Source of the DNA: an uncultured Collinsella sp.
GTDB taxonomy: Bacteria; Actinomycetota; Coriobacteriia; Coriobacteriales; Coriobacteriaceae
DNA: 49,886 nt
NCBI GenBank assembly: GCA_902464565.1
Contig: CABQJV010000013.1
Coordinates: 1-49,886, forward strand
Direction: 5' to 3'
In this document: positions 8,811-16,391 of the stretch, in pieces
Position numbering within the stretch: position 1 is the stretch's first letter
Layout of the letters: the number at the start of each line of letters is the position of its first letter
Notes under the pieces: model-generated
Told to the model about the DNA's origin: nothing
Database searches by the model: none
Seen by the model: the letters and a program-made list of their open reading frames with translations, nothing else
Translations under genes and position numbers: made by a program

Positions 8811-11638
8811 TATAGTTCACCGACCTTCTCGGCGTACAGGTTGAAGAGATGGGCGACTATCTTCTCCTCATCCCCACCGAAGTCGACGCCATAGGCGGCT
8901 TCGACGGCGGCGTCGAGCGCCTTGTGCGCGGCAATCAGCTCGGGGAAGAACGTCTCGTTCTTGGGATCGTACATGTCCGCGAGCGTCGCACCTTCTTGGG
9001 CATCCCGGGCGTCGAGCACGGCCTGGGCGCAGCGCTCGACTTCCTCGCGTTGGGATTCCGTGGGCTCGGGCCAGACGAAGTTGTTGTAGTCAATACCAGC
9101 CGAGTACTGATAATCATCTTTCAGTCTTCCGGTCACGACCCTAACCCATGCATTATGAAATTGGGACTGCAACACCCCATATTGATAGAGAGTTGCATTT
9201 GGGATAAGACGAACTTTATTGCTACAAAAGACCTCAGCATCGACGAACCCCATTGGGATGTATCGCCTTCGGCTTGATGAAACCTCTGGTATCAAGATTG
9301 AATCTGTGTCCGACAGGATTTCAGTTCCAAAATGGGCAGGGCACTCCGCAGCTTTAACGGTCTGACTTCTCTTGCTCTTGAGCCGATACCGGCGTACCGC
9401 TTCAACCCTTTCCCTGCATTTAGGCAGATTCTTTAGCTCATCCCAATTTGCGTTCCCAAGCCATAAACACCAACGGCTTTTGCCACGGATAAATTCTTGT
9501 GATCCAAGCCACTTGTGAAAGAATTTCTCTGCACCAGGTTCACTTTGCAAGAATTCGATTTTCTGCTCATCAGTGAAAAGGTAATTGCCGTCGTCTATAG
9601 GCTGGGAGCCTATTCCCATTTCTGGAACATCTGATAATGGCTTACTTCTGCTGTAGACAAAAACGTCCGGAGCGTCTTTCAGATACGCATTGATTCGAGC
9701 CGTGGGAATCTGTTCTTCGTCGCTGTCCGGGGTCGCGTGGTAGAAGAGCGTCTTGGTCCCCGACTCGCGGGAGAACCCGACGATGACACAGAACACGTGC
9801 GCCTTGTCCGCAGCCTCGTTGTCCCACCTGAACGTGTTGTGCGCGAAGTCGATGTGGATACCCAGGTCGTACAGGGGTTTCCAGAGGTTGGCGACCTGCT
9901 CGCCCTGACATATCGAGTTGGTAGAGACCAGGGCGCAGCGCGTGCGCTTTCCCTGCGTGAACCTCGCGGCCTTCATGTACCAGGCCCCGCAGTAGTCGAT
10001 GTTGCCCGCGTTCTTCGCTCCATCGAAGACCTCAAGGAGCTCTGCCTTCTGCTCCTTGGATTGGTTGCGAGCACCCAGGAACGGCGGGTTGCCCACAAGA
10101 TAAGTGAGGTCATCGGGGAACACCTCGGACCAATCGGTCTTGAGGGCGTTGCCCTCATGGAGGTTGCTGAGGCTCCTGAGCGGCAGGAAGTCGAAGTCAT
10201 AACCGACGTATATCTCCTGCGTCTTTCGGAGCATCTGCTCCTCGGTGATCCAAAGGGCGGTCTTGGCGACCGAGACGGCGAAGTCGTTTATCTCGATGCC
10301 GTACAGTTGATCGAGAGATACGCGGACGGGGCTGTCCTGCGCAATGACGAGGGACGTCTGCCCCGCGTTGCCGGTCTCCTCGCTGAGCTCGTCCTCGATG
10401 ATTCGGTTCTCGATGGTGCGCAGCTGCCGGTACGCCTCGGTAAGGAAGTTGCCCGAGCCGCACGCGGGGTCACCGATGGTGATGGAGGCAACCTTGTCGT
10501 GCAGCCTCGCCAGGGCCTGCTTGCGCTTGGCAGCCGTCCTCTCGCCCTCGGCCTCGTGGAGTTCGTCCCACAGCTCGTCGAGGAAGAGCGGCCTGAGGCA
10601 GCGCTCGATGTTCTCGACGCTCGTGTAGTGCATGCCCCCGGCGTGGCGCGTCTCGGGGTTCAGCGTGCCCTCGAACACGCCGCCGAAGATGACGCCCGAG
10701 ATCTCGCGCCAATCGAAGTCCTGGGACGCGTCGGTGATGGCCTCGAGAATCTCCGGGGTCATCTGTGGGACGATGATGGAGGAGTCGGCGAACAGACCGC
10801 CGTTCACGTAGGGGAAGGCCGCGAGGTCCTCGTCCATGTACTCGTCCCTCTGCTCTAAGGGCGTGTCGATCGCCTCGAACAGGTCCACCAGCTTGCGACG
10901 GAGCTTGGCAGGGTCACCCTCGCAGTACCTACCGAACGCCTGGTGCGATTGCAGGAGGTCGGCGTCCTCGGCGTAGAGCAGGAAGATGATTCGGGTGATG
11001 AGCACGTTGAGCGAGCGCTGCTCCTCCTGCGCGCGCTCGTCCTTCTCCTCGATGTGGTGGTACTGCTTGGCGAGGGCATCGTAGAGCCTGGAGACGTAGG
11101 TCCCGGCCTCGATGGAGAGCTGCTGCTCCTTGTGCAGGCGGCTCGTCTCGTTGGAGGTCAGGAAGGAGAGAAGGTACAGGCTGTCCTGGAGCTCTTCGAG
11201 GGAGAACTCCTGCACGGTGTCCTCGGGCCGCTCGTTGTCGAGGTCGTAGAGGCGGAAGGTCCCGAAGTTGCACGTCATCACCCAGCGGGGGCGCTCGGAG
11301 TACGGCAGGTGCCGCGCGTACCACATGGCCTGCTGGAGCGGCGTCTCCATGCCGCCGTTTCTGGGCTCGGGTTTGTCGAGGTCGATACCCCACGACTTCT
11401 GCTCACACAGGAAGTTGTGGTCGGAGACGAACACGTCGATGCGGCGGCCTCTCACCTTCCGCTCGAAGTCGACGAAGCTGTCTATGGTGTTGGACGGGAT
11501 GCCCAGGACATTGATGAGCAGATCTACCCAGAACTTTTGCGTGTCCTGCTGCTCGTTGTTGGAGCCCGCGGGGATGGCGGCAAGGCGCTTCTGCCACCGC
11601 TTGACGAACTCCTTTGCCTCTTTCTTGCTGGCAGGCAT
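8810..11638 (-). CDS. MmeI-like type IIG/IIL fused restriction-modification enzyme
   Basis: The 942-residue protein combines nuclease and adenine-N6 methyltransferase in one chain. The N-terminal nuclease core shows D68 (RRIDVF) and E79-x-K81 (EQK), close in position to D70, E80 and K82 of MmeI. Methylase motif I is DPACGSGNF at 390-398 and motif IV is NPPF at 517-520. The C-terminal third contains the family's recognition-region signatures GSQPID, RWCLWLGN, SSRRRYIPMGF, GRLKDDYQYS and YNNFVWPEP. All catalytic motifs look intact. AGGAGG precedes the ATG. The part encoding residues ~645-840 is much more AT-rich than the rest, which suggests a replaced recognition domain. The DUF262 gene overlaps its stop. 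Confidence 0.93.
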   Translation of the reverse strand: MPASKKEAKEFVKRWQKRLAAIPAGSNNEQQDTQKFWVDLLINVLGIPSNTIDSFVDFERKVRGRRIDVFVSDHNFLCEQKSWGIDLDKPEPRNGGMETPLQQAMWYARHLPYSERPRWVMTCNFGTFRLYDLDNERPEDTVQEFSLEELQDSLYLLSFLTSNETSRLHKEQQLSIEAGTYVSRLYDALAKQYHHIEEKDERAQEEQRSLNVLITRIIFLLYAEDADLLQSHQAFGRYCEGDPAKLRRKLVDLFEAIDTPLEQRDEYMDEDLAAFPYVNGGLFADSSIIVPQMTPEILEAITDASQDFDWREISGVIFGGVFEGTLNPETRHAGGMHYTSVENIERCLRPLFLDELWDELHEAEGERTAAKRKQALARLHDKVASITIGDPACGSGNFLTEAYRQLRTIENRIIEDELSEETGNAGQTSLVIAQDSPVRVSLDQLYGIEINDFAVSVAKTALWITEEQMLRKTQEIYVGYDFDFLPLRSLSNLHEGNALKTDWSEVFPDDLTYLVGNPPFLGARNQSKEQKAELLEVFDGAKNAGNIDYCGAWYMKAARFTQGKRTRCALVSTNSICQGEQVANLWKPLYDLGIHIDFAHNTFRWDNEAADKAHVFCVIVGFSRESGTKTLFYHATPDSDEEQIPTARINAYLKDAPDVFVYSRSKPLSDVPEMGIGSQPIDDGNYLFTDEQKIEFLQSEPGAEKFFHKWLGSQEFIRGKSRWCLWLGNANWDELKNLPKCRERVEAVRRYRLKSKRSQTVKAAECPAHFGTEILSDTDSILIPEVSSSRRRYIPMGFVDAEVFCSNKVRLIPNATLYQYGVLQSQFHNAWVRVVTGRLKDDYQYSAGIDYNNFVWPEPTESQREEVERCAQAVLDARDAQEGATLADMYDPKNETFFPELIAAHKALDAAVEAAYGVDFGGDEEKIVAHLFNLYAEKVGEL

Positions 11639-11706
11639 ACCGGACCTCCTGCGTCGTTGTCACTTTCGGACAATTTTAAGGGGTAAAAGCCCTCTTCCAA
11701 GCGGAA

Positions 11707-11786
11707 GGGCGAGTTTTCAACGGTCCACGGTGTCGCAGGGTCCCAGGCGAAACCCGAAGACGCCGGGGGCTGTTGGAAACTCGCCC
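11707..11786. repeat. Inverted pair with GTTTTCAAC / GTTGGAAAC arms (pair 1)
   Basis: GGGCGAGTTTTCAAC at 11707-11721 faces GTTGGAAACTCGCCC at 11772-11786, matching at 14 of 15 positions with 50 bases between. It lies in the untranslated right end of the mobile element and may be a binding site for the recombination proteins. Confidence 0.6.
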
Positions 11787-11808
11787 ATCTCACAGCAACG
11801 TCACCCTA

Positions 11809-11877
11809 GGTTTTCAACGCTTTCCATGGCCGAAGGGCTTCTTATAAGCCCGTAGGCTGAGGGAAGGGTTGGAAACC
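11809..11877. repeat. Inverted pair with GTTTTCAAC / GTTGGAAAC arms (pair 2)
   Basis: GGTTTTCAACGCTTTCC starting at 11809 faces GGGAAGGGTTGGAAACC ending at 11877, with about 14 of 17 positions matching. It repeats the core of the previous pair. A small hairpin, GGGCTT with AAGCCC, sits between the arms. Confidence 0.55.
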
Positions 11878-11885
11878 GGATATTT

Positions 11886-11961
11886 GGGTGAAATATCGGA
11901 GTGAAATATGTAGGCGAGCTGTTTTCATCATAGAACTTTCTTTCACCCCTTTTTCACCCCT
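11886..11961. repeat. Cluster of TTTCACCC-type motifs at the element right end
   Basis: GGGTGAAA at 11886 and GTGAAATA at 11901 point one way. TTTCACCCCT at 11941 and again at 11952 point the other way. The same ten bases stand before the integrase gene at 32-41. This looks like a set of arm-type sites flanking the attachment core; the role is inferred. Confidence 0.5.
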
Positions 11962-11992
11962 CTATCGTCTATTTAGCCCTATTTATACAGAA

Positions 11993-12024
11993 GCAGGTCA
12001 GACGATTTATACCGTCTGACCTGC
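11993..12024 (-). terminator. Hairpin downstream of tRNA-Arg
   Basis: A perfect 12-bp stem, GCAGGTCAGACG with CGTCTGACCTGC and an eight-base loop, lies nine bases beyond the tRNA 3' end. It probably ends the tRNA transcript, although the T tract is weak. It may also mark the junction of chromosome and element. Confidence 0.65.
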
Positions 12025-12033
12025 AATTTCTTC

Positions 12034-12109
12034 TGGTGCCCCCGGTGCGATTCGAACGCACGACACCCGCTTTAGGAGAGCGGTGCTCTATCCCCTGAGC
12101 TACGGAGGC
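12034..12109 (-). tRNA. tRNA-Arg (anticodon CCT)
   Basis: Read on the minus strand, a complete cloverleaf is present: acceptor GCCTCCG paired with CGGGGGC (one wobble), D arm GCTCAGGGGATAGAGC, anticodon stem CCGCT/AGCGG with loop CTCCTAA, and T arm GTGCGTTCGAATCGCAC. The 3' CCA is encoded. The anticodon is CCT, reading AGG. The 3' end faces the mobile element, consistent with its use as the integration target with the gene kept intact. Confidence 0.96.
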
Positions 12110-12167
12110 ATGTTGTACTAGTGTAGCAGATTTACTGCATCGCAATACGTCGCATGACTAGACTTCG

Positions 12168-12236
12168 AAGTTGCGGTGGAATAGTTCCTGTCTGAAGCAT
12201 CTAAAGCCGTATTTAGGAACTATTTCACCGCAACTT
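12168..12236. repeat. Dispersed ~70-bp hairpin repeat, copy 1
   Basis: AGTTGCGGTGGAATAGTTCCT is followed after 25 bases by AGGAACTATTTCACCGCAACT. The arms pair over about 21 bases with one G-T position. It lies eight bases beyond the manO stop. Three more copies occur near 15855, 22849 and 35380. Confidence 0.85.
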
Positions 12237-12244
12237 ATGAGGAG

Positions 12245-12643
12245 CTAGTTACCTTTGTGGAAGAGGTTTTTGATAACGGAGGGGATGCTCTTGGCGCCCT
12301 TGGCCGTCACATCGATAAAGTCGGGCGAACGCACGAGCTTATCCTCGTCGACGTACTTGCGGACAGCACGAAGCGTCTCTTTGTCGTCGCGCGTCGAAAA
12401 CGTAAAGTGACCGTTGTCCTTGGTGAAGATGGCAAAACGCGTGATCTTCTTGGTGCCGCGTAAAACCTCGGCGGCAATATAGTCGACCTCGTCCCACGGG
12501 ATTTGAATATAATCCTCGGGATTGCGCTCGTTGTAATACTCGAACGCCTTATTGCCCACCATCACGTTACCGTGGCTGGTAAGCCCCATCAGGCAGGTTG
12601 CCGGCGTTGCCAGATCGACCGTGCTGTTCTGAGATTGCGCCAT
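12245..12643 (-). CDS. manO: DUF956 / ManO-like protein of the mannose PTS
   Basis: This 132-residue soluble protein matches the DUF956 family, called ManO, found at the end of mannose-type PTS operons. Recognisable segments are LTSHGNVMVGNKAFEYYN, IQIPWDEVDYIAAEV and FAIFTKDNGHFTFSTRD. In lactobacilli ManO is thought to repress the mannose operon, which is family knowledge only. I take the ATG giving MAQSQNS because GGAGGG sits upstream of it; a longer frame begins 17 codons earlier. The gene follows the IID gene after about 120 bases and is the last gene of the operon. Confidence 0.85.
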   Translation of the reverse strand: MAQSQNSTVDLATPATCLMGLTSHGNVMVGNKAFEYYNERNPEDYIQIPWDEVDYIAAEVLRGTKKITRFAIFTKDNGHFTFSTRDDKETLRAVRKYVDEDKLVRSPDFIDVTAKGAKSIPSVIKNLFHKGN

Positions 12644-12763
12644 GCGCGCCTCGCCCTCCAAATAAAACAATCGGACCGCATCCAGTGTACCCACCGGATG
12701 CGGTCCGTTTCAATGGCTCAAAAGCCCTTGCCTAGCAATTCTCGGTCTTAAGCCGAAGCGTGC

Positions 12764-13684
12764 TTACATGAAGCCGCAGAAGCGACCGATGATGCCGACG
12801 GCGAAGAGAGCCAGGATGATGACGATCGGGCTGACCTTCTTCTTGAGGAGCTTGCAGACCAGCAGGGTCAGGCACACGGCGGCAAGGCCGGGGATGAGCT
12901 GATCGAGGTTGGCCTGAAGCGTGGTGACCTTCATCTGATCAAGGGCGGTAGCACCGACGGAGTTGTACATCGTCAGCGCTTCCTTGATACCCTCGGAACC
13001 GGAGGGCAGGCTAGCCCAGTCGATAAAGGCGCCAGCAGACTGCTTGACCGTGGAGACGATCGGGGTGAAGGAAATGGACACCCAGCGCTCGACCAGGGCG
13101 CCGATGATGAACATACCCAGGATGGAAGCGCCCTCGGTGACCTTGCCCATCAGACCACCGGAGAGGTCCTTGGCGATGGAGGAGCCGACCTTGTAGCCAA
13201 ACTCCTGCGTGTACCACAGGAAAGCGTAACGGATGATGTTCCACGCGAAGAAGAACAGCAGCGGACCGACGATGCTGCCGGACATGGCCAGGGAAGCGCC
13301 CAGAGCGCCCAGAATCGGGCGAAGGGTGAACCAGAAGACGGGGTCACCGACGCCGGCGAGCGGGCCCATCATACCGACCTTGACGCCCTGGATGGCGACG
13401 TCATCGATCGGAGCACCGTTGGCGCGCTCCTCCTCGAGGGCGAGGGTAACGCCAATGACGGGGGCGGAAACATAGGGGTGGGTGTTATAGAACTCCAGGT
13501 GGCGCTTAAGAGCGGCAATCTGGTCATCCTTGCTGGTGTAGAGCTTCTTGATCGCAGGGATCATTGCGAAGCACCAGCCGCCGTTCTGCATACGCTCGTA
13601 GTTCCACGAGCCCTGAAGGAACTGATGACGGAAGCAAACCTTCTTGCGGTCAGCCTTGGTGAGCTGAATCTTGTTCTCTGCCAT
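12764..13684 (-). CDS. manZ: PTS mannose/fructose/sorbose family, subunit IID
   Basis: The 306-residue membrane subunit works with IIC to carry sugar across the membrane while it is phosphorylated. Family signatures are clear: QGSWNYERMQNGGWCFAMIPAIKKLY near the N-terminus, GVKVGMMGPLAGVGDP, and hydrophobic segments in the last part ending in LFAVGIIGRFCGFM. The ATG giving MAENKIQ fits known family starts; a GTG three codons earlier sits closer to the AGGAGG and is possible. The gene starts 16 bases after the IIC stop. Confidence 0.93.
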   Translation of the reverse strand: MAENKIQLTKADRKKVCFRHQFLQGSWNYERMQNGGWCFAMIPAIKKLYTSKDDQIAALKRHLEFYNTHPYVSAPVIGVTLALEEERANGAPIDDVAIQGVKVGMMGPLAGVGDPVFWFTLRPILGALGASLAMSGSIVGPLLFFFAWNIIRYAFLWYTQEFGYKVGSSIAKDLSGGLMGKVTEGASILGMFIIGALVERWVSISFTPIVSTVKQSAGAFIDWASLPSGSEGIKEALTMYNSVGATALDQMKVTTLQANLDQLIPGLAAVCLTLLVCKLLKKKVSPIVIILALFAVGIIGRFCGFM

Positions 13685-13700
13685 ATGTATCACTCCCCTC

Positions 13701-14519
13701 CTACTCGTAATCGTTCAGAATGTCGCCGAGCGGGTCGCCGGAGCCACCGCCCATGCCGCCACCCTGCTTGGCCAGATCCTTAAGGCCAAGGTAGATGAGG
13801 GCAAGGGAGATGCCGATGAGACCAAGGGCGATCAGCGTGAGCTGAGGGATGGCAGCAAGGACAAAGCCGAGGACGAAGAACGGCCAGGTCTCCTTGGTGG
13901 CCATCATGTTGATGACCATGGCGTAACCGACGGAAGCGACCATGCCGCCGCCGACAGCCATGCCGCCGGACAGCCAGTCGGGCATAGCGTTAAGCGCGTT
14001 GGTAACGGCCTCGGCCGGGATGACGCACAGAAGCACTGCCGGGATGGCGATACGAAGGCCCTGCATGAGGATGGCAGCATACTGCCAGCGCTCGATGCCG
14101 GAGAAGTCGCCCTTCTCGGCGCAACCGTCCATGGCGTGAGCGATAGCGGTAGCAATGGTACGGCAGATCATGGTCAGGAACAGACCAGCGACCGACAGCG
14201 GGACGGCGACGGCGATAGCGGTGGTAACGGCCTTGGCCGAATCGGTGGCGCCACCGTTGAGGGCGAGCACCATGATGATCGAAGAAGCGACCGAGGCCAG
14301 AGCGGCGTCAGGCGCGACAGCGGCGCCGACGTTAGCCCAGCCAAGGGCCATCATCTGGAGCGAACCGCCCAGGAGGATGCCCTCCTGAAGGTGACCGGTT
14401 ACGAGACCGATAAGCGTGCATGCCACGAGCGGCTGATGGAACTGGAACTCATCCAGAATGCCTTCCATACCGGCAAGCAACGCGACAATCGCAACAAGCA
14501 GAATAGTGATTGCAGACAT
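13701..14519 (-). CDS. manY: PTS mannose/fructose/sorbose family, subunit IIC
   Basis: The 272-residue protein is the polytopic sugar channel of a mannose-class PTS. It opens with a hydrophobic N-terminus (MSAITILLVAIVALLAGMEG) and contains HQPLVACTLIGLVTGHLQEGILLGGSLQMMALGWANVGAAVAPDAA in shorter recognisable blocks, typical of IIC. Several more membrane segments follow, and the tail is glycine-rich and cytoplasmic. GGAGGG precedes the ATG. The IIAB gene ends 18 bases upstream, so the genes are one transcript. The exact sugar cannot be read from the sequence. Confidence 0.95.
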   Translation of the reverse strand: MSAITILLVAIVALLAGMEGILDEFQFHQPLVACTLIGLVTGHLQEGILLGGSLQMMALGWANVGAAVAPDAALASVASSIIMVLALNGGATDSAKAVTTAIAVAVPLSVAGLFLTMICRTIATAIAHAMDGCAEKGDFSGIERWQYAAILMQGLRIAIPAVLLCVIPAEAVTNALNAMPDWLSGGMAVGGGMVASVGYAMVINMMATKETWPFFVLGFVLAAIPQLTLIALGLIGISLALIYLGLKDLAKQGGGMGGGSGDPLGDILNDYE

Positions 14520-14537
14520 GTATCGGACCCTCCTTTA

Positions 14538-15527
14538 CTATGCTTGAGCGGCCAGTTCGGCCTTAGCTTTCTTCAACATGGCGTCGAGATCCTCGGAGGA
14601 ATCCGAAGGAACCTTGCGGACCTCGAACTTGACGCCCTTGGCCTTGAGAGCCTCGAGAGTCTTGACATCGTCATCGCCCATAGCGACGGCGTTGGTGACG
14701 ACGACCTTGCCCTTGGAGTGAGCCATGGAACCGATGTTGACTTCCTTGATGTCGACGCCGGCCTCGATGGCCTTGAGCAGATCCTGCGGGTTCTCAAAGA
14801 GCAGCATGGCCTTGGTGTCACCAAAGCGCGTGTCCTTGACGACCTCGGCCATCTTCTTGATGGGCACGACGTTGGCATGGACTCCCGGAGGGGCAGCCTG
14901 CTCGATCATGGTCTTACGGAGCTCGTCGTGAGCAACGCCGTCGGAAACCACGATGATGCGGTTGGGGTTGATCTGCTTGGTCCACGTGGTGGCCACCTGG
15001 CCATGAAGCAGACGGGTGTCGATACGGACGTGGGCGATCTTGATGTGCCCATCGCCGATGACCGTTCCCGGAGGGATGGCGCCTGCAGGAGCAGCGGCGG
15101 CCGCAGCCGGCTTCTTCTCCTCGGGCTCCAGAGACTCGGGCTTGACGCGCACGCCAGCCTTAGCCTCAGTCACGAGATGTTTTGCGATCGCATGTGCAGT
15201 GTTCTTTGCGTCAAAGCGCTGCGAATATGCCTCGATGAGCATAGGCAGGTTGACACCGGTGACGATAGCCCAGGAATCGTGGCCCTCGATGAGCCCGCTG
15301 ATCTGGTTGAACGGCGTGCCGCCCCACAGATCAACGAGGAAGAGCACCTGCTCCTGGTCTTCGAAGGAAGCGATTGCTTCCTCGACCTTGGCACGGAAGT
15401 CGTCGGGGCCCATGCTCGGCTCGAGCGAGACCACGGCAACAGACGGCTGATCGCCAAAGACCATCGAGCCCGTCTGCTTGATTCCAGCTGCCAAGTCCCC
15501 GTGGCTAGCAAGAACAATACTTACCAT
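14538..15527 (-). CDS. manX: PTS mannose family fused subunit IIAB
   Basis: This 329-residue cytoplasmic protein passes phosphate from HPr to the sugar. The IIA domain comes first, with the phospho-acceptor H9 in SIVLASHGDLA and FLVDLWGGTPFNQ. A flexible linker of Pro, Glu and Ala (EPEEKKPAAAAAAPAG) separates it from the IIB domain, whose active histidine is near 175 in RIDTRLLHGQV. I use the ATG one codon after a GTG because AGGAGG is seven bases upstream of it. It is the first gene of the operon and has a ~400-bp leader region. Confidence 0.95.
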   Translation of the reverse strand: MVSIVLASHGDLAAGIKQTGSMVFGDQPSVAVVSLEPSMGPDDFRAKVEEAIASFEDQEQVLFLVDLWGGTPFNQISGLIEGHDSWAIVTGVNLPMLIEAYSQRFDAKNTAHAIAKHLVTEAKAGVRVKPESLEPEEKKPAAAAAAPAGAIPPGTVIGDGHIKIAHVRIDTRLLHGQVATTWTKQINPNRIIVVSDGVAHDELRKTMIEQAAPPGVHANVVPIKKMAEVVKDTRFGDTKAMLLFENPQDLLKAIEAGVDIKEVNIGSMAHSKGKVVVTNAVAMGDDDVKTLEALKAKGVKFEVRKVPSDSSEDLDAMLKKAKAELAAQA

Positions 15528-15932
15528 CACATAACCTCCTTTTTGTCTACGTATTTCCTACACGACATGAAAAGAGTATAGCTGTTTGGTTTGTGGAATT
15601 ATAGCTAAATCCGCAAAAGGTTGGATTATTTGTTTAAACGTCTAGGTTTGTTACAAGTTGATTACGTTACTGCTTTTTGACTCATTACACGACAAGGCGT
15701 CGCTCATCAAGCCATGCATTTTACAGATACAAGCAGGCTGTTCATTAATATCGATTTTAGGCAAGCGCGAATGCGCTTGTACTGCCGCTATTTTGTTTAA
15801 ACAGACATGGCTTGACTATTTTCGTGACTTATGATCTATGAAACCACTCAAAATAGTTGCGGTGGAATAGTTCTTGTTTAAGAGCCAGAAGGCTGGATTT
15901 AGGAACTATTTCACCGCAACTTATAGGGAATC
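15528..15932. other. Intergenic region: PTS operon leader and a hairpin repeat
   Basis: No gene is seen. Reading towards manX, a TATACT box lies at 15575-15580 and a TATAAT box at 15598-15603, both possible -10 elements without clear -35 partners. The segment is AT-rich between about 15590 and 15850. Copy 2 of the dispersed hairpin repeat closes it on the hypA side. Confidence 0.5.
15855..15922. repeat. Dispersed ~70-bp hairpin repeat, copy 2
   Basis: AGTTGCGGTGGAATAGTTCTT pairs with AGGAACTATTTCACCGCAACT at 15901-15921. It ends ten bases beyond the hypA stop, so like the other copies it sits at a gene 3' end. Confidence 0.85.
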
Positions 15933-16361
15933 CTAGGCGATGTGGAGTGGGTTGGCGGCGTCGACGGCATCGGGGGCGTCGGAGAGGCCGTCAGGAGCAG
16001 CGTCTGCCGGATCCTCTTCGGGGGTCTCGATCTGTTTGATCATGACCTCTTGGCCCTGCAGCAGGTATGTCTCGCCGCTACCGCAATGGGGACAGGTCTT
16101 GCCGTGCTCGACCGTCGCGTAGTCGCGGCCACATGCCTCGCAATGCGTCACAGCCTCGACGGGCTCCACAACAAGCTCCGCGCCCTGCGCGATAGGCTTT
16201 TTATCTGCTGCCCAGCGCCAAGCGTCGAGCAGCAAGTCGGGAACGACGCCCGAGACCTCGCCCAACAGCAACGTTACGCTCGAAACGCGACGCACGCCAT
16301 GAGCGCGCGCTACATTCTCGACATCGCGAATGATGTGGTAAACGATCCCCAATTCATGCAC
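15933..16361 (-). CDS. hypA: HypA, nickel-insertion protein for [NiFe]-hydrogenase
   Basis: The 142-residue protein is the HypA/HybF nickel chaperone. It begins with MHE, whose His and N-terminal amine bind nickel in this family. The zinc site is seen as CEAC and CPHC at about residues 74-93. The C-terminal ~30 residues (ETPEEDPADAAPDG...) are an acidic, proline/alanine-rich extension not needed for the fold. The gene starts 30 bases after the stop of the large oxidoreductase and is probably co-transcribed with it. The rest of the hyp set in the window lies about 27 kb away, which is unusual. Confidence 0.93.
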   Translation of the reverse strand: MHELGIVYHIIRDVENVARAHGVRRVSSVTLLLGEVSGVVPDLLLDAWRWAADKKPIAQGAELVVEPVEAVTHCEACGRDYATVEHGKTCPHCGSGETYLLQGQEVMIKQIETPEEDPADAAPDGLSDAPDAVDAANPLHIA

Positions 16362-16391
16362 TTTTTCTTCCGCCGTTCCCGTTATGGCTAC

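Larger units (their letters stand above)
1..12033. mobile_element. Integrative mobilizable element next to tRNA-Arg(CCT)
   Basis: The segment holds, in order, a tyrosine integrase, an excisionase-like protein, a DnaB-type ATPase, MobC, a VirD4-type coupling protein, a relaxase and an oriT-like site, then a restriction cargo operon on the opposite strand. It ends at the 3' end of a tRNA gene, a common target of tyrosine integrases. No VirB4, VirB6 or other mating-pair genes are seen, which fits a mobilizable element rather than a self-transmissible one. The left boundary lies before the window or within its first bases, so the left attachment repeat cannot be seen. The right boundary is inferred from the tRNA end and not from a proven repeat. 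Confidence 0.8.

Noticed and set aside
8810..11638. BREX PglX methylase
   Set aside because: PglX shares an MmeI-like methylase core, but this protein keeps the N-terminal D...ExK nuclease site. No brxA, brxB, brxC, pglZ or brxL genes are present.
1..12033. Prophage
   Set aside because: There is an integrase but no capsid, tail, terminase or lysis gene. The MobC, coupling protein and relaxase set indicates a mobilizable element.
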